Shown piece by piece: positions 27,587 to 40,496 of a stretch of 64,000 nt of DNA; the stretch's first letter is position 1; each line of letters opens with the position of its first letter. The notes below the pieces were generated by a model. It saw nothing but the letters and a program-made list of their open reading frames with translations, was not told the origin of the DNA and searched no databases. The position numbers and the translations under genes are program-made. This DNA comes from Melastoma dodecandrum. Lineage: Eukaryota; Streptophyta; Magnoliopsida; Myrtales; Melastomataceae. Location of the stretch: NCBI GenBank assembly GCA_029817715.1, contig JARUPY010000310.1, positions 186,001 through 250,000 on the forward strand. Direction: 5' to 3'.

Positions 27587-30420
27587 ATGAAGAGGCTTTC
27601 GTTCGACATGCATATAGGTGGTATAGTCTCTGAGGGGAATAATTTTGAGTATGTAGGTGGTAAGGTCCTGAAATACACTGATGTAGACTGCGATTTGATG
27701 GGATATTTCACGTTGATTACCTTCGCCCAAGATGTTGGTTGCTCTGTGAGGAAGATGTGGTATGCTGTTGGGTCTGAGGGTGTTAAGAAAAATTTTACTG
27801 ACAAGGAGGTGGTAGAGATGTGTGATGGGTGTCCGGATGGTTCTACTGTTAAGGTTTTTTGTGAAGGTACTATGATAGATAATAGATCTGAAAATGAGGA
27901 TACTAGTCTGGACATTTCTTTAGGTATGTCTTATAGTGAAGTAGATAGTTGAGAGGCTGAGCAGGACTTAGAATTGTGAGATAAATGTCCAGGAGATGGT
28001 TGGTGGAGTGTTCCAGGAAATTGAAGCTGTTAGTGGTCCTGTTACTGTGGAAGTAGAAGGAGATGTTAGTAATGTGGATGATGTTGATGAAGTCGAAGAA
28101 TCCGAGTATGAGAAGTCAGACGAGGATATTCTTCCAGACGATGGAACATCCACCATAGGATTAAAGAGGAAACATTTGAAATCTCAACTTAGTATGTATG
28201 ATCCACATTGTGATAATAAGGTGATAAAGTTAATACCTGGATTGTGTTTTGAGACTCCACAGCAGATGCATGATGCTATACAGAGGTATGCCATTGCTAA
28301 TGGGTTCAATTTACAGTGGAGGAGAAGTTCGAAAATAAAGCAAGAGGCTGTATGCGAATCTGGCTGTCCATAGAGGATTTATGGGTCATGGTTGAAGAAG
28401 GATGGATCCTTCGCCATTAAAAATGTGCTCAGCAATCACACATGTGCTCGTAACATGCGAAATAGCAAGCTACTACCAAATGGTTGGCTGAACATTTGGT
28501 GGATGGTAATATAAGAAGGGCCGGTGCCACGACAAAAGAAATTCAAGAGGAGGTAATGAAGAAGTACACAACTGAGGTAGAAGTGTTACAAGGCATGTTG
28601 GATTGCAGATGGCATGATGGTTGGTTCAGTCGATGATCACTTCAAGAAGCTCCGACCATATCTAGCTGCTCTGAGGAATAGATATCCAAGGAGCTGTTTT
28701 GAGTTGATGACTGATTTGACATTATCCACAGGACTACACACCACATTTAGGAGATTATACATAGGATTTGAGGCTTTGATTAAGGGGTTCCTTCTAGGGT
28801 ACAGACGTGTTGTGGGATTCGATGGTATCTTCATAAAAACCAAAGTTGGAGGGATTTTATTGTCGGCTGTAGGACGGGATGGGAATGATGGCATGTACCC
28901 AATTGCATGGGCTGTGGTGGAGGGAGAAAACCAGAATTCATGGACATGGTTCCTTGAATTGCTTTTCAAGCAATTGAATGTTGGAAGTGGGCACGGTTGG
29001 ACTTTCATTAGCGACTAGCAAAAGGTTTGTTTATCACTCTATATTTATTCAACATTGGTTATAGCTATTTCTAATTTGAAATGTTTTCTGTTTTAGGGTC
29101 TCTTGAATGCCATCAGCCTTCTTGTACCTGATGCCGAGTCGAGAAATTGTTCAAGGCACATCTACCAAAATTGGAAAGTCAAGCACAAAGGAATATTCCT
29201 GAAGAGTTGCTTCTACAAACCCGTGAGATCTACAAACGAAGTGGACTTCCAAATTGCCATGAGGGAGATGACTTTTGGTAGGGATGGTGTTCCCGGGTCC
29301 CTCCTGGCTGCTGAAGACTTCAACAAACAAGGTCCCCACCATTTCTGTAAGTCATTTTTCAAGACTTCTAGTAAGTGCGGTACACATAGTAACAATATGT
29401 CAGAAACATTCAACTCATATATTGTTGCCGCTAGAAGACTGCCTTTAATTGATATGTTGGAGCGCATTAGGTGTCTGTTAATGGTTAGGCAAGTAGATAA
29501 GAAGAATGTTGCTGCCAAGAGGACTGATTTGGTGACACAACATGTCAAAGAAGACATAGAGAGCATGAAAGAAACTGCAGCTAGATGTGTAGTTAAACCC
29601 TCCAAAATTTAAAGTGTCGATGCCTTTAGCCGACTCAAATAGGTTCTTAGTTGATCTAAGGGCTGGATCTTGTAGTTGTAGAAGTTGGGAATTACATGGC
29701 ATTCCGTGTACGCATGCATTATCTTGTATTCTGCATATGAAGAGGAGGATAGAAGACTATGTCGATCCCTGTTTCAAGATGGACACATATCGCCAAGCGT
29801 ACATGCATGTTCTGGAGCCACTGGAAGGCAGCAAATTCTGGCCAGAGGTAGAGGGCGATCCAATAAGGCCACCACCTTATAAGAAGTTGCCTGGAAGACC
29901 GAGGAAATAAAACAGGAAGAAAAGTAAGGAAGAGGACCCGAAGACAGCTCCAACTCAGTTGAATAGGAAGGGCCTGCAGATGACATGCAAACTTTGTGGC
30001 AACATTGGACACAACAGGAGAACTTGCAGAAGACAACCTTCATCACAACCATCATCATCTCAACCATCTTCACAGCCAAGTAATTCATAGCCCAGAGAAC
30101 CTGTTGCAACCACAGGACCTGCGACAGGACCTGCACAAGCCGCAGACGAAACTGCAGAAGAATCACACACCTATCGTGATTATGGTATGGAATAACATCC
30201 CTTATTACATCTTCCTGAAATTCTTCATATCGAAAACTTGACTATAGGTTGCTTCACAGGTTCTGATTATCACTGGAGAGTGAAGTGTAAGTTATGTGGT
30301 AAGGCAGGGCATAACAAGAGGACTTGCATAAAGAGAAGGGCTCAAGGTGGTTCTGGTGGTTCCGGTCCGAGTACACCAGCTGAAACAGGACACACCATCC
30401 CTGACCTTGGACAAAGCTGA
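27587..30420 (+). pseudogene. MULE transposase, degenerate
   Basis: In order: an N-terminal segment from about 27587 (MKRLSFDMHIGGIVSEG ...) resembling the PB1-like start of plant MULE proteins; an acidic linker; a MuDR-type DNA-binding domain (GLCFETPQQMHDAIQRYA); the MULE transposase core (VVGFDGIFIKTK, then AWAVVEGENQNSWTWFLELL, then NCSRHIYQNWK); a SWIM zinc finger (CSCRSWELHGIPCTHALSC at 29670-29726); and two CCHC knuckles (CKLCGNIGHNRRTC near 29989 and CKLCGKAGHNKRTC near 30287). The frame is broken repeatedly: stops near 27950, 28371, 29016 (just before a likely intron) and 29908, and shifts near 28460 and 28610. It cannot make a working transposase. The core was a DDE enzyme in intact relatives. 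Confidence 0.9.
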
Positions 30421-31728
30421 ACTTAAGTTGGACACACATGTTCTGAGCTTTTTGGTTTTGTTGGATTACTGGAGTTTTTTTGTTTAGCATCTTCTGAACT
30501 TAAGTTGTATGGATATTATGGTATATGGAGCTTATGTATGGATCTTATGGATTGGAGGTTACCTGGATTGGAGCTTATGTATATGTATGGATCTTTTGGT
30601 GTTTTGGATCTTATGGTGTATTGGAGCGTTTCTGCCAACACCATTTTCTGTCAAATATTATGATCTAATGAAGACCATTTTCTACCATTTTCTGCCAACA
30701 CCATCTGATTTCATAAAAAATAGACTTAAACACCAATTTCTGCCATTCATGGGTACATACACAGTACAACAAAGGTTATCAACCAGTCTGAGCCACATAT
30801 ATAACAACGCTTATTAAAACTAATATAAGAAAGGTCATCAACTTGAAATCTCTATCTAATTTCTTCATCATCGCTTGATTTGCACGTTGTTCTAGCCGAT
30901 GGGATGACTAGACCATCTTATGCTTTAACACCTGAGCCTCGAGATGCTTGATTACATCTTCCATTGTAGCTTGGCTCTTCTGCATCAGTTCGACCTTACT
31001 TTCTAACAACTTTTTAGTCTCAACAAGGTGTGATATAATTTCTTTTTCTCGAGGGGGTATCACATCGTCATACCAGCTGAAAAAGCCACAACAATCATCC
31101 TGTACACATGCTCAGAACACACAACAAAATTCAGATCAGAACACAAAGCAGAAAAGTCTCCCCGGATCAGCTCAGAACACACAATACAAATTCAGATCAG
31201 AACACAACGAAATCACCTTCCACACTGGACAATGAAAGAAACGTCTCCCTTATTGCTTCTACTCTAGGAGATGTACAATACAGCTCGCATCCCATGTTTA
31301 CACCTCCTTTCACAAGTAACAGAGGTGTTGTTGGCAGATTCCACACCTTCGAAACAACTCATACTAATGAACCTCTACATTTAACAAAATAATTTCAAAA
31401 CAATTCGGAAACATTAACCCAATACCATACAGACATCCATTTACAATACCCGACCCAAAACCCCAACCCAGAAACCCATGCTTGGAGCAGAAAGGAACAA
31501 CAATAAGGAAGTGAGGAACCTATATAACCAAGACAAGAAAGAGCGACTAACCTGATGAACGTACGCAAGAATAAGCTAGGAACCCCACATGAACAAGGCC
31601 AAGAACAACCCAGATGAACACGGCCAAGGAGGATAGAAATTAGAAACAAACCCTAATCCCAATTTCTTCCCCAATTTCTTTCCTTAGATTTTAATAGATC
31701 CCATGTGTATAAACGAAAAACTGAAGCT

Positions 31729-31948
31729 GGTTTTCACTTTTGGCCACGTAACGTTTCCCTGAACAAATTACAACCACCTAGGATATCGTAAAGGGCCGTC
31801 AACGACACGTCGACATCACTTAACGGACGTCGGGTATTAGGCCAAATCAAAAAATAAAATCAAAATTGGGCCACAACTAAAACTTTTTAAATGATAGGCC
31901 ACAGAAGAAAGTGAGCCTATAGGTTGGGCCAAAAATCGATAATTTGCC
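31729..31948 (-). repeat. MULE right terminal inverted repeat
   Basis: Inverse partner of 26964-27183; its outer end is followed immediately by the second copy of the TTTAAAATT target duplication. Confidence 0.92.
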
Positions 31949-34900
31949 TTTAAAATTTGAAATTTGCCTATAGGTGTAAGGGGGAAGGAAATGAGCAAAG
32001 GTTCGGACTGAGTTCGGACTTGGATTCAGGTTGAAATTTTTTTGACCGAGCTCGGGCCCGGACTAGATTATCCGAGCACGGTCAGTCTCGGGTCCAGACT
32101 CGTGCCTATACATTTTTAACCGGGCCCGAGCTCGGGTAAGGGTGCCCGAGCCCGGCCCGGCTCGTAGGTGGTGAGTATGGAAGGATTTCATTGTTTCTCG
32201 GAGGGGGATCAGAAATGGGACGCCATCTTTCTCTTACGGAGGAGGAGACCCTGGACACATAAAAAAAAAACTCGAAAATTGATCCCATTGAAATCCTTGC
32301 GAATGGTCTGATTGCCCAGGGATCCTTCTCCAGTATTTTCGACCTTCTTCGAAGGAACCCCAAGGTAGGTTCGACTCCACTTGTGGAAACCCTCTCGTCA
32401 CCGACCCAAGCTCGACCTCCGTCAACCACGACTGGAGGTGGCAGCCGCACCAACAAACAATGTCGGCCTTCAACACGACCGAACTCGCTGGCTGTAGCAA
32501 CTTCGGAAGTTTCCGACTACCGTGGTGATGGCATCTCTGTGCTGTGACGATGGAAACAGTCCTTCTTAGATGGCCTTCTACTTACGGTAACGGTGTCCAC
32601 TGGCTCGGCTATTGACCAAGAACAGGAGCGACAACAACTCGTTTCCTAGCCGAAGCTCGAACAACCACCTTCTGCAACCACTTCGCCTCGCGGGAGGTTC
32701 CCTTTGCTTTGATATTCTCCCTTTCATATGCAGGTCAAGAAATCGGAGAAGAACGAGAAGGCTCCAAGGACGGCCGCAGCAGAAGGAAGATGCGTTCACA
32801 GCCCCAAGGGGGTTGCAGCGTACCTCTATTTCCAGTAGCTCGCCCCGGTGTTGCTGACATCCAGCTAAAAGGGCTCCCCCTCATCCATTGGTCCTGAGGG
32901 CAGCTCCCTTTTTTTTCGGGGGAACGATTTCCTTCCACTAACCTCCTTCTCCCTCGGTCACAGGCAATCAAAACAATTCAGCCAAAACTTCCACCATCGC
33001 AAATTTGAGAGCCAACGCTCTATTCTCCTTCTTCAACTACAACGACAACTCGAGCTTCCACCAACATTCAACGAAGATAGCTGGAAATCAGTGAACGGAG
33101 GCTCTAGCCTCCCTGAACACCTGGTAATCAGTGAACGGAGGTGGCGTTCTAAGCCGATCGTTAGCAACCCAACAACCAAAGCTTCTCCGAGCCTCCTCCC
33201 ACTTTAGCTCCAAGGCAGCTGTTCCGACAACAACCAGTCTAAGGAGGTGTTTCTTTTCATCACAACAATAAGGCATCCCCGTGACAACCACATCAAAGCC
33301 CACAAGCAACGGTTATCCCAGCAAGCGTCCTCCGACAAATCAGCAACTCCCGTCGACCTAAGGTGGTTCTTCCCATTCTTCGCGCCAAGCCAACCATTCC
33401 TGGCCGCACCCGCAATGGAGCTCCCAGCCACACACCGACGTTGCATATGCATAGCTTTGAAGGCTAGCAACCTCCATACCTCGAAGGAGCCAAAGCCTCT
33501 TCGATTCTTCCCCGGGCTATCTCGGGACGAGGCTATTCCCTCTGTGAGTGTTCGTCCTTCTCAGTACTCACTCTGCCACTCTTTTACCTTAAAACATCGC
33601 TGACCCACGCCCTTTTTTCTTGTTTAATCTGTCATATGTGCGAAGGAAATGTGAACCATGCTCCGATGGACAAAGAGAATTCTCGGCCATAATGTAGGGG
33701 AGCCGGTTGGTGGGCTGTAACCTTTTCGTCCGGCATCAGATTGCGGTAAAATTAGGTGGTATCTCTTCCTTACTTAAATGTGCATCTTCTTGAAGTTGTT
33801 TGAAGCTCTGTAGGCTGAGAACCGTCCATTCTCGTAGGCATTTGAATGCATCAAGGCCATAAAAATTGTTTGCGGTTGGGATTTGTTTGCTGATGATGCA
33901 CTGTCATTGTTTGATCCTTAAACTTCTTCAAAAGTATGTATACACTTTCTTCCAAGGTTTCAAGCTTACGAGGTAGCTTGGGACCTTGTTTTGGGTCTGT
34001 TGATGGCTCGGGATTGGCGAAGAACCTACCGGTTCTTAGTTTCATCGTCTCCCTTACGTTGCTGTCACGAAACCAGTCTTTTCGAACAAGTTGGGCACAT
34101 CGGCTAACCCTGTTGTCATCGGATTAAATGATCTTCAATGAGTGACGATATTAAATAAATTTTCTTTGTATTTTTGTAATGATCGAAGATTGAGATATGA
34201 TCCCGGAAGTTGAGGGCTTACGTGTAGTTTGCTAACAAATAGCTTATTACAGTCCCACTTCTGAGGCGATTTCGGGAGATCCGTCCTTTGGATATTCTCC
34301 AAATATTTTAGAAATAATATAGACTCGATCGAGATATATATATATTATCGATCGTTGAAGTTTCTAAAATAGTTGGATACAATCCCATGAACAGAGCATA
34401 CGCAGGATTGAACTCGCTACACGTCACAGTCCTATTCTTTTCATGATTCCAAACGATCATATCGTTGGATCAATATCAAAATCAAAGGGCATGTTCATCA
34501 TTTGATTATAGTCATCTAGACATATTGTGCATACATTTTTAGCTTATGTGCATGCTGTGTTAACTATTTTTCTTTCAAGTCTTTTTTTGCAGGAATCTAG
34601 AAAACCTACATGGATGTCCGGCTTTGCACTTGTATAAGTCGATACTCCACCGTTGGATTTGGTTGAAACATGATACGTAGCTTCCTCATTTTATAATGTT
34701 TATGTGAAGTTATTTTTTGTTTCGATCGGTTGATCAATGACTGAGATATGATGAGAATAAAGTTGCGAACGAGGGCTGTCTTGTTTCTGTGAACAACCGC
34801 GCTTCTCTCTACATCGCAGGAGATCCCGCAGTTGGATTTTGGTGAAATTTGGAATGCAAATTCCTCATTAAGATATGAATATGTGGCTTTTAATTTTACT

Positions 34901-35152
34901 TAAATCAGATGATCCTAGTGAAGTCATCATCTGCTTTCCAGACCTGCGTATGCTGCATTTGAATTAGCATACTCGTTTTACTTTGCGGCTGCATAAATTG
35001 TAATTCTATTGTTAGGTTTGGTTGATATTTGAAAAACATGTTTGTCTTTAACCTATTTATTTAATTGTGTTGTTGGATCTTTACCCTCTTGACTCCATAG
35101 TGACTTACACTTGTTTCTTCAATTCTTTGATTTTGAAATGAGAATTAACTAA

Positions 35153-37775
35153 TGTAATACCCCAAATTTTAATAAGAAAAAATAATAAATAAATAAAAAT
35201 CAAGAATAATATAAAATCACATACAATCCTGAAGACCTGAAATCATGAAAAAATCACATTCAATCAAAAATTTATTTTCTTTCTATAAAAAAGGGAGGGA
35301 AATAATCTGATGGGATAATTCTCCGATCAATCCAAGATTTCGGGGGAGATTTCTTTCCCTTGATTAATCTCTTTCACACGCATCCCCTTCCCAAAAAAAT
35401 ATGTCCCCCAATCCCTTTTTATAGAATTATCAGATTATCAGACAATCACCAATCGGACGTCCCTCGCCTTGGAGACGCTCCATCCCCTCTGGGAATCAAA
35501 GGCTAACTCCTCCTCCCTACACATCAATGCGGGAGGCCAACTCCTCCTCCGTACCCAACAATGCCGAAGGCCAACTCCTCCCGACGTACATACAGAAACC
35601 GGAGCCAAGGACTCCCCCTCTCTAGGGCTGATGAGCCAAAGCCTCAGACGGTCGATACCCTTCTCTCCGACGATACCGCCTCCTGGCACAGCCACAACCC
35701 AAGCATGGTGGTGCTCCAAGGCTGCCTTCTAACGGACTCCCCGATGTCCTTCTTCTTCCTCGGGCCACCCCGAGGCGAGGCAACCCCTTGGTGAGTTTTC
35801 TATTTTTTTTATATATTCATTCAGCTCGTCTTTTAATTTAGAACATGACTGACCACCTTTTACATTTGTTGAACTCATCGCATGTGATGTGGGGAAGGCG
35901 AACCCGAGCCCCGACGGAGCAGCGTAGCCTCGACCAGAATGCAAGGGAGTCAATCCGCAGGCCATAAGTTTCACGTCTATTGTCGGAATCAGACAAAATC
36001 TAGTTGTATCGGTCCTTTATCCTGTTAACATGATTGTGATAAAATTTTAGCCAATTTGGTTGAGTTTTCCCTTACTTTTGACTAATTATACTTTGGTTCC
36101 ATATGCTCGAATAACGAATTTCAAAAAAACATACTATACTTTAATTATAAAAATAATTTTTATAGAAATCACGTTTAATGATCTTTGTTTTGATATATTA
36201 TGCACGAATTTATCATTTTTAGATTTCAAGTTATGATTTTCTGAATATTAACCATATTTCTGCCATGTTTTCAGTACCATGTAGCATAAACTATTTTGTT
36301 TTAAAATTTGTACATGTTCAAAAATTTTGAAATTTTAATATGTTATTTCTTATATGACTAGAAAGATATAATTTTATTTTACTGAATTTTGATGTCTTCT
36401 GATTAAAATATGAATTTTGAATTTTTGATGTCTTCTGTCTAGAACGATTTCGACATGTGATCTGAACGTTTTCAACAGTTTTGTTTCGGTAAAACCGATT
36501 TCATTTGCTTTCAATGAATCTATTTCCTGTAAACCTTTTCAAACACGATCTCCCTTAAGTTAAGCATCTTTTAACACTGGTTTTATTTCATTTTGATTTC
36601 TGGATCAAAAGTTACATTTTTGTCTTTAAGTGGTCTGCAAGCAGATTGCGCGTCGGGTCCCACCTAATTTCGTGAATTCGGCTATGTTGGGCTTATTATC
36701 TTAATTCCAAATTTGATATATCATGTTTTTATCAGGTTAAGAATATATTCCTTTAATTTTATGATTTTTAGAGCCCGTTTGCATATTTTTCGACATTTTC
36801 CCCTACATTGCATCATTGAGTTGTTTTGGGCTCTTTGATTGTTTTATTATTGGCTTGCAGGTATCCATGGACCACCAACATCATTAGTCCACTTCAACAC
36901 ACCTAGAAGGAGTCCCTGTAGACGGTGCTCAAGACATGACGACACGTGGAGTTCGACCGCGGTGGATGCTTCACAAAAGCGGCCCCAACTGATGAGCTTA
37001 GCCAATGACATGCCATCCCGGCAAGCCACAGGTACATGAGGAAGGTGCGGGCCTTCCGATTTTTTTATTTCCACATGTAACGGGTCATGGGGCCAAGTGC
37101 ATAAGCCCACGATCACCACCCTTCCCCGCTCCCTTTAATCTCAATAATTGTCTGTGCTTGCCCGCATGCCTTAGACCCATAGGTTTATGGTTGCATGTTG
37201 TTTACTATCAACAAATATGAATTCGGGTCCAAAGCCCGAATCGGGTCCAACGCCCGTAAAACATTGACATGAGTCTGAAGTCATGCCCGGATCTGGTCCA
37301 ACACCCGTTAACAAAGAACAAACTTTTGGAGCAAACACCACATTTTCGCATATTTAAATGTAAGAGTTAGTAATTAGGAATCCCCAAATCTACTATGGTT
37401 TTTCGACTTAAGCCAAGCTTTTAAAATTATGTCGGTGGCGACTTTGTATAGTTTACCTAGGTTAAACAACAACAACCTTTTTACGGAGCCATTTTGGATG
37501 AGGAACGGACGACACAAGCCGCTCTTGATTTCTCCCGAAAGTTCATTCTTCGGATCATGCTCCGCCTTTCGCCCGCCGCCTCTTAGGAAAACAGAGACAG
37601 TCGGCAAGTGGCCGAGCAGGCCCAATTAGGAACCTAGGGAGGGATCACCCAATACCCTTCTGCACCGTCCAACGCTCGAGTCGTGACGTCCACCGGTTGG
37701 GCCTTGGGGAGCGGGCTCGAATCCTCGGGTCATTCGAACCGCCACGCGCGTGCTAGGCCGGAAGGCGCGCGTACA
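35153..37775 (+). mobile_element. Solo Tat-type LTR nested in the larger LTR
   Basis: The 2623-base unit begins TGTAATACCCCAAATTTT and ends GGCGCGCGTACA, flanked by the 5-bp direct repeat ACTAA (35148-35152 and 37776-37780). The related copy at 19617-22016 shows the unoccupied site. Its 3' part resembles the host LTR (for example the shared CGTGCTAGGCCGGAAGGCGCG-type end), so it belongs to the same or a sister family. No internal region or second LTR is present, which fits recombination between LTRs. No coding region was recognised. Confidence 0.82.
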
Positions 37776-38723
37776 ACTAACCATGTTTATCTCTTCTTTA
37801 CATGAACATTACACATGTGATGATAGGATTCCCTAGAAATTTCTACAATCTTGAAGATGAGGAATACTTGAAAGCGCACATATCAAATTCATAAATCTTT
37901 TCGCGTGTGTAGAAACCGCGATGTCAAGATGATAAAGCGACCCCAACCGTCATCTAAGGTACAAAGGGGAGGTGCCGGCCTCCCCGAATTATATTTAAAT
38001 CCATGGTAACGGGATGCGGGCCCAAGTGTATAGGCCCGCTGCCACTGCCCTTCCCCGTCCTTACTTATCTCGATAATTGCTTGTGATTGCGCGAATGATT
38101 TAGGCTTTATGATTTATATCGTGTGTGGGTTTTTAATTGAACAAACACGAGTTCAGGTCCAAAGCCTGAATTGGGTCAAACAACCATAAAGACATTGATA
38201 TGAGTCCGGCCAGACTCCCGAATCGGGTTCAACGCCCGTTTAAGTAAAAACAAATCTTTTGGATTAAATGCCACCTCCTTTTCACATGGTAGAATGTAAG
38301 AGTTAGTAAATAGAAATTCTCGAACTCCTTCTGATTTTTTCGACTTAAACCACGTTTTCAAACTTAAGTCGGTGACAACTCTATATAGTTTACCAAGGTT
38401 AAACAACAACTACTATTTTACGGAGCCATTTTGGATGGGTAACGGCGACACGAGCCGCTTCCCGAGTCATCCTTAAAATTCACGAATGAGGCCTTAGTGC
38501 AGTCTTTCGCCCGTCATCTTCAAGGAATTTGAGATGATTGTGAAATGTCCCACAGGTCCATTCGAGAACTAAGGGATGACTCAACACAATTCCCTTCCAT
38601 AACGTCCAACGCCCGAGTGGTGATGCCGACCATATTGGGCTTTGGGGGAGAGGGGGCCTGGATCCTCGGGTCGTCCGAACAGTCATACGCGTGCTAAGCC
38701 AAAGGGCGCGCGTACATCCCGGG

Positions 38724-38734
38724 TGACGACTCCG
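38724..38734 (+). other. tRNA-Arg-type primer binding site
   Basis: TGACGACTCCG followed by CTGGGGAC lies 7 bases after the LTR end. Tat/Ogre elements use TGGCGACTCCG, complementary to a tRNA-Arg 3' end; this copy differs at one base. It supports both the LTR boundary and the family call. Confidence 0.55.
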
Positions 38735-38897
38735 CTGGGGACACTACGCATATGGATTCCTAGCGAACGCTCTAACATTCGATTCCACGTACCGAGAGGA
38801 GTTCAGTACTTGCTTGGCTCGGTGCCCTTTGTATGTTATATTGGTTGTGGAACCCGCCTGCCTTTGTCCGAGGGAGGTGCTACTGAGCAGAATAAAA

Positions 38898-39128
38898 GTA
38901 AATTATTTTCCCAAGCTTTCCAATTAAACATTAACAAAGTTTGGCACATGAATCTATATGGAATCGTCAATTATATATGCCTGATCGGACCTCGCATGAA
39001 CTAAGATGAACACGCAACGATGGGACTCCTCACAACATGCCCTCCGTCCGACCATACGAGCGACGAGGACAGGACTTCCCCTTGCTATGGGGCCACCCCG
39101 CATACGGACACGGAGAACGTTTTCTTCC
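38898..39128 (-). pseudogene. Duplicated 3' end of subtilase copy 2, broken
   Basis: About 230 bases match 22845-23070: first the 3' flank (AAATTATTTTCCC ... TTTGGCACATGAAT), then the last codons of the gene up to a point corresponding to KKFSVTVSGVAP. By eye about nine bases in ten are identical over the coding part. A TAG replaces an Arg codon just after the VAP residues, and everything upstream is missing. It abuts the leader of the Tat-type element, so it is a relic with no function. Confidence 0.85.
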
Positions 39129-39913
39129 AACCCACGCGATTCCGTGGGTTACTACACGTCGATACACTGTTCCAAGATGTAGGTCTTATTTTCATACTTT
39201 TGCCGATTATCAAGACATTCAGCCACAGTAAAGGAGTAACATTCGGCCAAAAGAAAAATTGATTGGCCGAAGAAAAAAATAAGAAGACTTGAAGGCTGCC
39301 CAGAGAAATCAAGTAGAGAACTCCGAGGGGCTAGCTCCCAAGTGACAGTTCGAGTTGTACGTCTCGCGTGTACGTGCATACTTTTAGAGGAGTCATGTTT
39401 GAGAGTCTTGAAGCTCGCATCCGCAACAACGAGGTATGTTTTATTTAACGTTACTATTTGATTTATACGTATCACATATATCCAGGACCGTGTTTTGGAT
39501 AGTTTTATTTGAAACTAGTTTCCTCGCGGTGGAAACCTAACGGTGGGATCCGAGCCCGTTTGTGATCTTTAGGGTTTAAGGTTTTTCATAAATTATTAAT
39601 TGGTCGACTTAATTGATTTGTTAGCTCAGCTAAGGTCAATTGATTTGATGGGTAAAGGGATTGAGAAAATATTAATCCAAGTTAAGAATACAGAGGCATG
39701 GATTTGTGACCGGTGAATAGTACGTACTTAATGACTATGGTGTGTAGGTACAGTTGAGTTATGCGCATACTATGTGATTTGAGTATTCGATCCTGCTAGA
39801 AATTATTACTAACTAATTTCCGAGCCTAATGGTGGGGGTTATTAAGTTTGAATAAAATTATGGGAGTTTATAAAAGTCATTTATAAAACTATTCACGAAT
39901 AATTATTTATATT
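39129..39913. other. Unassigned DNA between subtilase relic and gag remnant
   Basis: No gene was recognised. A 31-base stretch at 39177-39207 also occurs at 16741-16771 beside the TRIM-like remnant. The remainder is ordinary AT-rich sequence. Confidence 0.4.
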
Positions 39914-40330
39914 TTACTTTCTGTAGATGTCAATTAACCTATCACTACGAAGTATATTTGAGCCACAAGTTGTGCCCGATGTAGACTCCCCTTTTGAAAT
40001 ACTTCTCTTTTTACCATAACTTGATCTAAAACCAGTAACTACAAAAGCAGTCGACCACATATCTTTCTTGTTCTCCTCCTCCTCGACAACACAACGAGTG
40101 ATACGTTCATTCATGGTTCAACTCTCTTCTTGAGTATTAAAAGCAATCTCGATCATTTCGAACTCTGGAGGTAGAGAGCTGAAGATACAACGTATAATGT
40201 AATTCTTTGACAAATCTGTCTCTGATCATCTTCTCGTTACTCGTAGGTCCATCTCTGCATAAATGGGTCACTTTAGCAATCAAGCGTTCAACACAGAACA
40301 TGGTCATTTCTTAGTAGGCTCATAACATTT
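39914..40330 (-). pseudogene. Ty1/copia gag fragment
   Basis: Read on the minus strand this gives a gag-like stretch: SLPPEFEMIEIAFNTQEESW, then MNERITRCVVEEEENKK, then KRSISKGEST. This is the pattern of the UBN2-type copia Gag (a peptide ending in W, followed by an initiator-like helix and EEE). It has frame shifts and no start, zinc knuckle or pol attached. It lies on the wrong side of the copia pol remnant at 42-44 kb to belong to that copy. Confidence 0.65.
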
Positions 40331-40496
40331 GTCGTAGCAAAATATTGTATATTTGACCTTTTACTCGTGTTTAAATAATTTATATCTCATCGAACGAATA
40401 TAAAATTGAAATAATTTTATAAAATAACATTTATGATATGTTATGACCTCAACATTTTTTTAAATTATTTTTATTTATTTTTTTGGCCCCGTTGAT

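Larger units (their letters stand above)
26964..31948 (+). mobile_element. Mutator-like element (MULE), 4985 bp, with TIRs and 9-bp target duplication
   Basis: Terminal inverted repeats of about 220 bases start GGCAAATTATCGATTTTTGG at 26964 and, inverted, at 31948. The element is flanked by an exact 9-bp direct repeat TTTAAAATT (26955-26963 and 31949-31957), as Mutator transposition produces. The interior carries a degenerate transposase gene in the plus direction. A repeat of about 59 bases (CTCAGAACACACAA ... GATCAGAACACAA) occurs nearly twice at 31109-31208. Confidence 0.93.
26732..32169. mobile_element. Non-autonomous hAT-like element split by a MULE
   Basis: The 8-bp direct repeat GGTGAGTA flanks the unit exactly (26724-26731 and 32170-32177), the duplication size of hAT transposons. 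The left end reads CAGAGGTGTTAACGAGCCGG and the right end, on the minus strand, ACCTACGAGCCGGGCCGGG. Both continue into GC-rich CCGAGC/GCCCG motifs common in plant hAT MITEs. Without the inserted MULE the element is about 440 bases and has no coding capacity. Confidence 0.65.
26465..38716 (+). mobile_element. Tat-type Ty3/gypsy LTR carrying two nested insertions
   Basis: I read one long terminal repeat starting TGTAATATCTCG at 26465 and ending GGGCGCGCGTACA at 38716. The start resembles that of the nested LTR (TGTAATACCCC), and the 3' part is co-linear with the nested LTR and with 19617-22016. Removing the hAT/MULE block and the nested LTR leaves about 4.2 kb, within the range of Tat/Ogre LTRs. 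Bases after the end resemble a tRNA-Arg primer site. About 180 bases of leader remain before the DNA switches to a subtilase fragment, so the rest of the element is gone. The 5' boundary is the less certain end. Confidence 0.5.

Noticed and set aside
30509..30817. Plus-strand ORF after the MULE transposase
   Set aside because: Repetitive Trp/Gly/Leu codons from a TGG-rich tract in the MULE subterminal DNA; no protein signal.
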